Shown: positions 16,333 through 24,230 of the stretch, one piece after another
How the letters are laid out: each line of letters starts with the position of its first letter
Numbering within the stretch: the stretch's first letter is position 1
Notes under the pieces: model-generated
Told to the model about the DNA's origin: nothing
Databases searched by the model: none
The model's input: only the letters and a program-made list of their open reading frames with translations
Assembly: GCF_023195895.1 (NCBI RefSeq)
Contig: NZ_JALPRK010000016.1
Location: 61,299-125,298, forward strand
Length of the DNA: 64,000 nucleotides
Direction: 5' to 3'
DNA from: Paenibacillus mellifer
GTDB lineage: Bacteria; Bacillota; Bacilli; Paenibacillales; Paenibacillaceae
Made by a program: the position numbers and the translations under genes

Positions 16333-17706
16333 TTACTCCGGCTGCTCCCCAGAGAAGCTTGCTTTATACGTTGGGAGGGTCACTTGCTCAACCAGTTTCT
16401 CCGACTTGGCGGTCCTCTTCGAGCGGCAAGCCGTCAGTTCGATATCCTCCCCATTCTCGATATAAAAGGCTGGTCCTTCGTGATTTTCGATCGATACCTG
16501 GTTAAATCGAACCTCCCGCACATTGCCTAAATAGAAACCCCGCCGCAACATATCCTCAATCCCGGCCATCATCGCGGGGCGGCCAGGAATCGCCTCCTTC
16601 GCCATCGAAATCTCGATGTGATCGAAGGTGATTTCCGAAATGTACTGTTCCGCTAAGCCGTACAGAAACCCGGCAGAGGCATGAACCTCACGCGCAGTGA
16701 TGTCGGAGAAATGAATCCGGCGAAAATGCGGAGTCTCGTCCGTGACCGGATAGGGATTTTTGTCCCACACATATTGCTCCTTACCGCGGGGTCCACAGAA
16801 ATAATACAGATTCAGGATAAACGGACAAATCACATTCTCCATGACGATGTTGCTGACCCGGATGTCTTCGACGATACCGCCGCGACCGCGCCGAGACTTG
16901 AGCCGGATGCCTCGGTTCGTTTGTTGGAAGACGCAATTTGAGATCGTCACGTTCCGGATATTCCCGCTCATCTCACTCCCAATGACAACGCCGCCATGAC
17001 CATGAATCATCGTACAATTTGTGATCGTAATGTTCTCGCAGGGAACTCGTTCCGCCGTCTCTTCCGTCCCAGCCTTAATAGCGATACAATCGTCCCCAAC
17101 ATCGATATGACAGTTGCTGATTCGCACATTCGAGCAGGATTCCGGATTAATCCCATCCGTATTGGGCGAATCCGCCGGATTCAAGATCGATACATTGTCG
17201 ATCGTCACGTCGCTGCAGCGAATCGTGTTTACCGTCCAGCTAGGGGAATCGGCCATCGTTACATCCTTGATCGTCACCCTCCGGCAGCGGTCGAAGCTAA
17301 TCAGCTTGGGACGCGGATACCGAAGCTCCTCCGGGCAGTTTCGGTGCTTCTCCCACCAAGGCTGCCCGTTCCCCTGCAGGCAGCCGCTTCCCGTTACGGA
17401 TACATTCTCGAGATCCTCCCCGTAAATGCAGGAGGCATGAACCTCTCTTTGAACTCCTTCCCACCTGGATTTCACCACCGGATAATCGTCCGGGTTAGCG
17501 CTGAAGGATAACACCGCCCCGGGACTCAGCCTCAGCTCGACATGGCTCTGCAGGAAGATCGCCCCCGTCAAGAATGTCCCGGCAGGCACGATCACCTTGC
17601 CTCCACCGGCTTCGCTTGCGGCCGCGATTGCAGCGGCTATGGCCGCGGTTGCCGGAGTACCGCTGTCCTTCACCGCACCATAATCGGCGATATTATACAT
17701 GCACAT
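16333..17706 (-). CDS. Glycoside hydrolase family 28 (polygalacturonase-like)
   Basis: A 457-residue right-handed beta-helix protein. The N-terminus YNIADYGAVKDSG is typical of pectinase-type helices. The active-site signature of GH28 is complete: NTDG, VGDDCIAIK with the paired Asp, MIHGHGGVVIGSE and IRLKS. The enzyme would hydrolyse alpha-1,4-galacturonosyl links or remove single galacturonate units. No signal peptide is present, so it is probably cytoplasmic and acts on oligomers. Its start overlaps the end of the GH105 gene by 14 bases (or 8 if the second ATG at 17700 is used), which points to translational coupling with GH105. Confidence 0.92.
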   Translation of the reverse strand: MCMYNIADYGAVKDSGTPATAAIAAAIAAASEAGGGKVIVPAGTFLTGAIFLQSHVELRLSPGAVLSFSANPDDYPVVKSRWEGVQREVHASCIYGEDLENVSVTGSGCLQGNGQPWWEKHRNCPEELRYPRPKLISFDRCRRVTIKDVTMADSPSWTVNTIRCSDVTIDNVSILNPADSPNTDGINPESCSNVRISNCHIDVGDDCIAIKAGTEETAERVPCENITITNCTMIHGHGGVVIGSEMSGNIRNVTISNCVFQQTNRGIRLKSRRGRGGIVEDIRVSNIVMENVICPFILNLYYFCGPRGKEQYVWDKNPYPVTDETPHFRRIHFSDITAREVHASAGFLYGLAEQYISEITFDHIEISMAKEAIPGRPAMMAGIEDMLRRGFYLGNVREVRFNQVSIENHEGPAFYIENGEDIELTACRSKRTAKSEKLVEQVTLPTYKASFSGEQPE

Positions 17707-18820
17707 CGGCTTGATTCTCCATTCTGCTAAGGAATGTATTCATTTGAGTGCAGGCCATCACGAATGCGCCGACTCCGTGCAGATCGTTTTTCACTTTTGG
17801 GCGAGCGGCGTAATGGTCATAGTCGCCGGCAGATGTACCTATACAGATGTCCGGCACCACCAATCGGCCTTGCTCATCCCACTCCACGACCCGAATTAGA
17901 CCTTCGTAACCCCGCATCGCGGCTTGCCTCGCTTCCGCTCCGGCGATGCCCTGCTGCACCGCCTGGGCCAAGGTATATACAAACAAGCAGGAGCCCGACG
18001 TTTCCAGCCAGTTATCCGACCGGTTGCCTTTATCGACGACCTGGTACCATAGCCCGCTCTCCTTGTCTTGATAACGGATTAGCGCGTCCACGAAACCGGA
18101 TAATGCTCCCGCAAGTTCCTTCCTCCCCGGTTCCTCTTCCGGCAGCAAATCCAGGAATTGAGCCAGTGCCAGGCCATACCAGCCAAGGGAACGGCTCCAA
18201 AATTCCGGAGAACATCCGGTTTCATGATCAGCCCAAGGCATCCGCCGGCTCTCATCCCAGGCGTGGTACAGCAAGCCAGACTTATCGTCTCGCATGTATT
18301 TCCGCATCAGCTTCTCCTGTCGGAGCACTTCCGCTCGTAGGCCCGTTTCTCCGAACGCGTTCGCATATTTCAGCGAAAACACACCCGCCATATACAACCC
18401 GTCGAGCCACATTTGATACGGATACTTATCCTTGTGCCAATAACCGCCTTCGGACGTACGATTCAGCGTCAGCAGCAGGTTTCTCAGCTTGTTAGCCGCA
18501 ATCCGGTACTTGGCCGCCCCGGTCTGTTCATATAGCGTGAACAGAAGCAATCCGGCCTGTACGGCATCCAGCTCATCGCGGGCAAAAACCAAGTTGCCCT
18601 GCTCATCCACCAGGTCATCAACATATTGTTGAATGTACCTGATGTACTTCTCCTCCCGAGCGACCTCCCACAGCTGCTCCATGCCGCATAGAAAGACGCC
18701 TTGATGGTAATGCCAACGATGCGCGGGAGGCAAGCTTCCCGCGTCGGCATAAATGTCCATCAGCGAATCGCAAGCCTTCCTCGCCCATGCAAGCGGAGTG
18801 TCCGAACCATGCATCGTCAT
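17693..18820 (-). CDS. Glycoside hydrolase family 105, unsaturated rhamnogalacturonyl hydrolase (YteR/YesR type)
   Basis: A 375-residue (alpha/alpha)6-barrel enzyme. Landmarks of the family are HRWHYHQGVFLCGM, KYPYQMWLDGLYMAG with the catalytic Asp, HAWDESRRMPWAD and GLWYQVVD plus WLETSGSCLFVYTLA. These enzymes release delta-4,5-unsaturated galacturonate from products of rhamnogalacturonan lyases. ATG at 18820 is chosen because GGAAGGAG lies 7 bases before it; an in-frame TTG at 18826 is too close. It follows the importer permease genes and overlaps GH28, so transport and intracellular breakdown are made together. Confidence 0.92.
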   Translation of the reverse strand: MTMHGSDTPLAWARKACDSLMDIYADAGSLPPAHRWHYHQGVFLCGMEQLWEVAREEKYIRYIQQYVDDLVDEQGNLVFARDELDAVQAGLLLFTLYEQTGAAKYRIAANKLRNLLLTLNRTSEGGYWHKDKYPYQMWLDGLYMAGVFSLKYANAFGETGLRAEVLRQEKLMRKYMRDDKSGLLYHAWDESRRMPWADHETGCSPEFWSRSLGWYGLALAQFLDLLPEEEPGRKELAGALSGFVDALIRYQDKESGLWYQVVDKGNRSDNWLETSGSCLFVYTLAQAVQQGIAGAEARQAAMRGYEGLIRVVEWDEQGRLVVPDICIGTSAGDYDHYAARPKVKNDLHGVGAFVMACTQMNTFLSRMENQADVHV

Positions 18821-18872
18821 TCCCAAGCTCCTTCCGTCTCAGAATTGGATTGCCTAGATTGAATAACGCACC

Positions 18873-19748
18873 CTATCCCTTCATCGACCCCAGCAATGCC
18901 CCTTTGGCAAAATGCTTCTGCAGATACGGATACACGAGCAAGATCGGCAGGGTTGCAACCACGATCACCGCCATCTTAATCGTCTGATCCGGCGGCGGCA
19001 CCGTCCCATCCAGCTCGGCACTATGGTCCAGTCCGCTCGCCAGTACGACGATTTGCCGCAGGAGCACCTGGATCGGCCATTTCGCGCTGTCGTTGAGATA
19101 CAAAATCGCCGACATGTACGTATTCCAGTACGTGACCGCATAGAACAAGGAGATCGTTGCGATCGCCGGCATGGACAGCGGCAGGACGATTTTGAACAGG
19201 ATCCCGAAGTCGTTACAGCCATCGATCCGCGCCGATTCCTCCAAGCCCTCCGGAATATTCTGGAAGAAGTTCTTTAGAATGATCATATTAAACGCGCTGA
19301 TCGAGGACGGAATAATCAGGGAGGCGAACGTGTCAATCATCCCCAGCTCCTTGACGACCAGAAACGTGGGAATCAGTCCACCGTTGAACAACATCGTGAA
19401 GACGACCAGGAAGTTGATCGTTCTTCGGCCATCGAGGTCCTTACGGGCCAGCCCATAAGCCATCAGCGCCGTCAGCAACATGCTGAACACCGTGCCAATC
19501 AGCGTCACGCCTATTGAGACGCCCATCGCCTTAAAGATCGTATTGGTCGAGAAAATGAATCGATAGGCTTCCAGGCTCCACACTTTAGGAATCAGCACGA
19601 ATTTATTGGCTGCCAGCTCGGCGTTCGTCGTAAACGAACCGGCCACAACATGAACGAAAGGCAACACGGTAATCAGCGCAATGATGGCCAGCAGCGTAAA
19701 ATTGATGGCAGCATAAATCCTGCCGCTGACAGATCGGTCCTCCACCAT
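18873..19748 (-). CDS. Carbohydrate ABC transporter permease (YtcP/LplC type)
   Basis: A 291-residue permease with about six membrane segments. The EAA loop motif EGLEESARIDGCNDFGILFK lies near residue 180. The C-terminus PYLQKHFAKGALLGSMKG is typical of the YtcP/LplC group, which serves rhamnogalacturonan and complex pectin oligosaccharides in Bacillus. Its ATG overlaps the stop codon of the upstream permease by one base (TGATG). No ATPase gene is present in the cluster. Confidence 0.92.
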   Translation of the reverse strand: MVEDRSVSGRIYAAINFTLLAIIALITVLPFVHVVAGSFTTNAELAANKFVLIPKVWSLEAYRFIFSTNTIFKAMGVSIGVTLIGTVFSMLLTALMAYGLARKDLDGRRTINFLVVFTMLFNGGLIPTFLVVKELGMIDTFASLIIPSSISAFNMIILKNFFQNIPEGLEESARIDGCNDFGILFKIVLPLSMPAIATISLFYAVTYWNTYMSAILYLNDSAKWPIQVLLRQIVVLASGLDHSAELDGTVPPPDQTIKMAVIVVATLPILLVYPYLQKHFAKGALLGSMKG

Positions 19749-20716
19749 CAGTACACGCCCTCCTCCCCGATTTTCTTGGATAGCTTATTTACCAGCATCA
19801 CTAGGATCAGCCCAATAACGGACTTGAAGAAGCCGATCGCCGTGCTGTAGCTGTATTGGCCTTGCCTTAGCCCCGCGGTATACACATACGTATCGATGAT
19901 CTCCGCGACTTGCCGGTTCATGGAGTTGAGCAGCAGATAGACATGCTCAAAGCCCAGATCCAGCACATGCCCGATTTTCAAAATAAACAGCGTAATAATC
20001 ACGCCCCGGATCGACGGTAACGTAATATGCCACACCTGGCGCATCCGACCGGCTCCATCCATCCGTGCCGCCTCATACAATCCCGGATCAATGGCCGCCA
20101 TGCCGGCCAGATAAATGATCGTTCCCCAACCGGCCTCCCTCCAAATGACTTGCAGGATGTACATCGGACGAAACCAATCGGGATTCAGCAAGAAATTGAT
20201 TTTCTCAAGCCCAAAGTACACCAACAGCTCGTTGATGATCCCGCCGTCCATCGTCACCATCACGTAAGTAATCGATACGATAATGACCCAGGACATAAAG
20301 TGCGGCAAGTAAACGAACGTCTGGAACAACCTCTTGAAGAAGTGGCCCCTGAGCTCGTTCAACATCAATGCCAAGATGATCGGTACCGGGAAGTAGATGA
20401 ACAGGTTCAGCGCAAACAAGATCACCGTGTTTTTCAAAATGACCATAAAATCCGGCTCGGTAAACAGCCGTCTGAAATGCTCCAATCCCACCCATTCGCT
20501 GCCCGTGATTCCGTCATACGGCTTGTAGTCCTGAAAGGAAATGATCAACCCGTACATCGGGAAATATTTGAAGATGATGAAATACAACACACCGGGCAGT
20601 AACATCAGGTAAAGCCATTTATTTCTCCAAAGTCGCTTGCGGAGATGTCCGGTCTTCATGCGTCTCCCGGGCGGAATCTTCGGCGTGACGGAGGACGGAG
20701 CGGTCGCTTCTTGCAT
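19748..20716 (-). CDS. Carbohydrate ABC transporter permease (YteP/LplB type)
   Basis: A 322-residue permease with six membrane segments. The stretch WLYLMLLPGVLYFIIFKYFP and the EAA loop DPGLYEAARMDGAGRM are typical of the LplB/YteP group. I place the start at ATG 20716 (MQEATAPSS), with GAGG 9 bases before it. A longer frame to 20758 would run into a MITE-like repeat whose end reaches 20747, so the upstream 14 codons are probably not native. It forms the channel with the next permease. Confidence 0.88.
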   Translation of the reverse strand: MQEATAPSSVTPKIPPGRRMKTGHLRKRLWRNKWLYLMLLPGVLYFIIFKYFPMYGLIISFQDYKPYDGITGSEWVGLEHFRRLFTEPDFMVILKNTVILFALNLFIYFPVPIILALMLNELRGHFFKRLFQTFVYLPHFMSWVIIVSITYVMVTMDGGIINELLVYFGLEKINFLLNPDWFRPMYILQVIWREAGWGTIIYLAGMAAIDPGLYEAARMDGAGRMRQVWHITLPSIRGVIITLFILKIGHVLDLGFEHVYLLLNSMNRQVAEIIDTYVYTAGLRQGQYSYSTAIGFFKSVIGLILVMLVNKLSKKIGEEGVY

Positions 20717-20746
20717 ACGTATCTTCCTCTCTCCAATGAGGTCCTT

Positions 20747-20908
20747 CAAAAAGTTCATCTTTCCATGACGAAGGAGTTCAAGACGTAAATTCGGCGTCGA
20801 ATCTTGAATTCAGCCGGGCCCTCCGTTGCTCACGTACTCTAAAGTACGCTCCGCTACTCAGGCCCTAGCTTCATCCAACCTTCTTGATCCTGAAAACCTG
20901 ACTTTTTG
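20747..20908 (-). repeat. MITE-like intergenic repeat, copy 3 (reverse orientation)
   Basis: About 160 bp that, read on the minus strand, matches the two tandem units at 29721-30070: the same AGAAGGTTGGATGAAG, GAGTAGCGGAGCGTA and GGCTGAATTCAAGATTCGACG blocks, and related CAAAAAG/CTTTTTG ends. It is more diverged than the tandem pair. The central hairpin has changed from GTAGG/CCTAC to GTACT/AGTAC, with pairing kept. It sits between the binding-protein gene and the permease gene of the pectin-type operon and must be transcribed with them. Confidence 0.85.
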
Positions 20909-20912
20909 AATT

Positions 20913-22469
20913 TTAATTAATGGCCGCGTTATATTCCTCGATAATCTTCGAACCGCCCCGGCTCTTCCATTGCTCGACCGCTTTCTCGAAGCCGACCTTG
21001 TCGATTTGACCGTAAATATATTGATAGGTGGCATCCGTAATCAATTGCTGCAGCTCTACGCCTTTATCCGTAAAGGTTTGCGAATCCAGCGCCGCAGTCG
21101 GATCCGGAACACCTACCTTCACGTTTTCCTTGATTAACTCTTCGGCATGGATTCGGCCCGGCAGCGTATTGTAGCTTTCGTACATGCCATTCGTTTCAGC
21201 TTCCCCGATGACGCTGTCCTTGAACGGCTTCACCTCGCGCTCGATCAATTCCTTATCGTCCGAAACCTTGGCTTTGCCTTCCACAACGGTATAATGTGTG
21301 CCTTCAATGCCCCAGTACATCAAATTAGCTACTTCAGGCGTCATCATCTTGTCAAAGAACGCAAGGATCTTCTTGAGCTCCGCTTCATCCTTGACTGCCG
21401 ATTTGGGGAACAAAATGATATTGTTGTACCCCGGAATCATCCATTGAGCGAATCCGCCGTCTGGTCCGGCAACCATGCTGTGCGTATCGAGTACGGCATC
21501 CGGCACGTTCTTAATCAAATCCTTGTTCAGCGAATCGATATCCTGCATGGATCCGCCGATGTAGAGACCGGCCTTCCCGCTTGTAAACATATTGACGGCA
21601 TCGGTTTTGCTTGTCGCCGCAAAGTCTTGGTTCATGAAGCCGTTATCCCGCAGCTCCTTGAAGAAATCCATCGTATCGATGTATTGCGGGAACATAAATT
21701 CCGGCTGAAGCTGACCGTCCTGCTCGCCCCAGTTGTTCGGCGTGCCGAACCAGGCGGATACCGTCTTGAATGCGCCGTAGACCAGCTCGTTCCGGTCCGC
21801 GAGGCCCGTCGTATCCTTTTGGCCATTACCGTCCGGGTCCTTCTCTGTAAACGCTTTGGCCATTTCGAACAATTCATCGACATTGGCCGGTGCAGATAAC
21901 CCTAGCTTATCCGCCCAATCTTTGCGGTAAATGATTCCTTGGCGCGCCAGCGGTCTACCGATATAGAGGGAGTACAGCTTCCCCTCCACCTTCGTGTTAT
22001 TAAGGATCTCCGGCTTCAATTTATTAAGGTTCGGGAATTCGCTCATGTAAGGACCAATTTCCCAAAACTGCCCGTCCTTGATCGCTTCTTTCATTTGAAT
22101 AAACGTGGTCTGGTTTTTGAGGTAGGTCACTTGGGGCAGGGAGCCTGTGGCAAACGAGGTGTTCAGCTTTTCTTCATACGTGTCCGCCGGGAAAAACTGA
22201 TAAGTCAGCTTCGTATCCGTCAACTTCTCCAGCTCGGTCTTGATCGTATCCGGTGGAGTTTCCGACGTATTTAACGGCAGCATAATCGTAATTTCAGTCG
22301 GTTTCTCCGCCTCTGCAGGCGCGTTCCCGCCGTTGTCCGCGGTGGACGCAGCAGGTTCTGTTGCCGCAGGGCTGCCGCTCCCTTTATTGTTAGCGCTTCC
22401 ACAACCAGCCAGCACAACGCTAAGTGATAATAGTGCAGTCAGGATGAGGATGAATGATTGTTTCTTCAT
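20913..22469 (-). CDS. Extracellular solute-binding lipoprotein (YtcQ/LplA type)
   Basis: A 518-residue binding protein. The signal peptide ends at the lipobox VLAGC (Cys at 22), then comes a Ser/Ala/Gly-rich linker and a large extracellular solute-binding family 1 domain (ITIMLPLNTSETPPDTIKTE at its start; DPDGNGQKDTTGLADRNELV and AWFGTPNNWGEQDG within). The DPDGNG loop resembles the calcium-binding loops of pectin-oligomer-binding proteins. It would capture pectic oligosaccharides for the two permeases downstream. It is a clear paralogue of the protein encoded just upstream. Confidence 0.92.
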   Translation of the reverse strand: MKKQSFILILTALLSLSVVLAGCGSANNKGSGSPAATEPAASTADNGGNAPAEAEKPTEITIMLPLNTSETPPDTIKTELEKLTDTKLTYQFFPADTYEEKLNTSFATGSLPQVTYLKNQTTFIQMKEAIKDGQFWEIGPYMSEFPNLNKLKPEILNNTKVEGKLYSLYIGRPLARQGIIYRKDWADKLGLSAPANVDELFEMAKAFTEKDPDGNGQKDTTGLADRNELVYGAFKTVSAWFGTPNNWGEQDGQLQPEFMFPQYIDTMDFFKELRDNGFMNQDFAATSKTDAVNMFTSGKAGLYIGGSMQDIDSLNKDLIKNVPDAVLDTHSMVAGPDGGFAQWMIPGYNNIILFPKSAVKDEAELKKILAFFDKMMTPEVANLMYWGIEGTHYTVVEGKAKVSDDKELIEREVKPFKDSVIGEAETNGMYESYNTLPGRIHAEELIKENVKVGVPDPTAALDSQTFTDKGVELQQLITDATYQYIYGQIDKVGFEKAVEQWKSRGGSKIIEEYNAAIN

Positions 22470-22587
22470 ACCTTTGGACCTCCCATGGTTTGGATTGCTT
22501 ACAATTCCACGGTACCGTCACAATGGCATAACGGAAACAATCATTTCCTCATAACGGCTACGCCAAGCGGCGAACCTGAACAAATGA

Positions 22588-24096
22588 TTATGGGTGTGAT
22601 AAGGCTTCCTCGAACTCTTGGATGACCGCTTGCCCCCCGCTTTGCTTCCATCGCTCAATCTCTTGCTGGAACCCTTCGGCGTCGATGCGTCCGAGGATGT
22701 AATGGTATGTGGCATCGCTGATGATCGTTGACAGCTCCGCGCTCTTCTCGTCATACGTCGGCGAGCTGAGCCGGACCGTTGGATCGTCAACCAAAAATGC
22801 CTCGTTGTCTTTACTGAGTTGTTCGGCGATTTGGGTCAAATGCTCTTTCTGCTCGACATCCATCAGATTAGGGTTACTGATATCCGCAATCATCAGCGAA
22901 TAAAGCGGATTCACCTCGTTAACACGCAGTTGCGAGGTTTCCTCCGGCAGGATGACCTTCCCGTTCTCCGTCTTGTAGTGTCTACCTTCCAAGCCATACA
23001 TCATCAGATTGGCGACATCCTTATCCATCGTCCGGTCGAAGAACCCAAGCGCGACCCTTAAATCCTGCTCCGTTGGGATCATTTTCTTCGAAAACAAATA
23101 AAGTCCGTTGAAATTAGGAATCGACCATACCTTGTAGCCGTACGGGCCTTTAATTCGGTTGACCAGGGCAAAATCAGCGTCTGGGTTCATCGCACGAGCC
23201 TCAATGGAGAGGCGTTGCACATCGGTCATGCTCCCGATCAGCACACCCGCTTCGCCGCGAATGAACCGGTCTCGCTGCACTTCTTTGCTCGTGAGTGGAA
23301 AATCCAGGTTGATCAGCTTCTCATCATACAACCTCTTCACATACTTCATCGTATTCATGTATTCGTCCGTCATAAATTCCGGAATCACTCGGTCTTCTTC
23401 GATTTTCCAATTGTTCGGGGTTCCGAAATAGGAGCTTAACGTCTTAAAAATACCGTAAACCAGATCGTTTCGGTCCACGATACCTAGTGTATCCTGCTTC
23501 CCGTTACCGTCCGGATCATCGTATGTAAATTGTCTCAGCACCTCATAGAGCTCTTCTAGTGTCTGAGGTTCCTCTAAGCCGAGACGGTCCAGCCAATCCT
23601 TGCGCAAGATGAGTCCTTGCCGCGAGGACGGACGCTCAGTGTACAACCCGTAGATTTTTCCGTCAACCGCAGCTTGATCTAAGATTTCTGGATTCAGTTG
23701 ACTCAGGTTCGGGAACTCCGCTAAATAAGGTCCGATTTCCCAAAAAACATCCAAGCGAATGGCGTTCTTGACCAGATGATAATCGGAAAATTTCACAAAG
23801 CTGACCTTAGCTAAGGAGTTGGTCGTCAGCCCAGTCATCATTTTGTCGGTATATACGCCCTCCGGAACCCACCGGAGATCCAACCGTACATCGGTTTTCT
23901 CCTCGATCTCCGCAACAATCTCCTTGGATGGCGGCTGTGGAAAGTGAAGCGGCGCCAAAATCGATAAAAAAGGCCGATCCTCGCTAGTCGCCTTAAGCTT
24001 CGTTTCCCGGTTTATACAATCGCTCAGCAAGGAAACGGCGATCAGGAGAAGTATAAACACGGATAGGCCGCGGATCCCCTTTTTTGTACTAAGCAT
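22588..24096 (-). CDS. Extracellular solute-binding lipoprotein, paralogue of the downstream gene
   Basis: A 502-residue binding protein aligned over its whole length with the next one: DPDGNGKQDTLGIVDRNDLV, SYFGTPNNWKIE and the C-terminal ISDATYHYILGRID block are shared. The presumed lipobox is LLSDC, with Asp just before Cys27, where Gly, Ala or Ser is expected, so lipid modification is doubtful or uses a tolerant site. The gene opens the operon, next to the divergent regulator. Two paralogous binding proteins on one permease pair could widen substrate range, or this copy could serve as a sensor partner for the membrane regulator; both are inference. Confidence 0.88.
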   Translation of the reverse strand: MLSTKKGIRGLSVFILLLIAVSLLSDCINRETKLKATSEDRPFLSILAPLHFPQPPSKEIVAEIEEKTDVRLDLRWVPEGVYTDKMMTGLTTNSLAKVSFVKFSDYHLVKNAIRLDVFWEIGPYLAEFPNLSQLNPEILDQAAVDGKIYGLYTERPSSRQGLILRKDWLDRLGLEEPQTLEELYEVLRQFTYDDPDGNGKQDTLGIVDRNDLVYGIFKTLSSYFGTPNNWKIEEDRVIPEFMTDEYMNTMKYVKRLYDEKLINLDFPLTSKEVQRDRFIRGEAGVLIGSMTDVQRLSIEARAMNPDADFALVNRIKGPYGYKVWSIPNFNGLYLFSKKMIPTEQDLRVALGFFDRTMDKDVANLMMYGLEGRHYKTENGKVILPEETSQLRVNEVNPLYSLMIADISNPNLMDVEQKEHLTQIAEQLSKDNEAFLVDDPTVRLSSPTYDEKSAELSTIISDATYHYILGRIDAEGFQQEIERWKQSGGQAVIQEFEEALSHP

Positions 24097-24131
24097 TCGT
24101 CAAAGCCCCCCAAATCGAAGAATAATACAAA

Positions 24132-24173
24132 ATGATTATTGCCTCACGAGATGATTATTGCTATTATTTGACA
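24132..24173 (+). promoter_or_regulatory. Direct repeat plus -35 in the divergent pectin-locus control region
   Basis: ATGATTATTGC occurs twice, at 24132-24142 and 24151-24161, 19 bp apart. TTGACA follows at 24168-24173, with CATAAC as a -10 at 24191-24196 (17-bp spacer) for the regulator gene. A related ATGATTATGGG lies at 22584-22594 and an ATGATTGTTTC (minus strand) near 22540, before the second binding-protein gene. This is the layout of AraC-type operators. Confidence 0.5.
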
Positions 24174-24230
24174 GACGATTTACACTTGAGCATAACGACT
24201 TCTCATCAATAAGGTCAGGTGCTGATTTTG

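Noticed and set aside
22390..22405. cre-like AGCGCTTCCA in the binding-protein signal region
   Set aside because: It is inside the coding sequence of the lipobox region and matches the consensus poorly.
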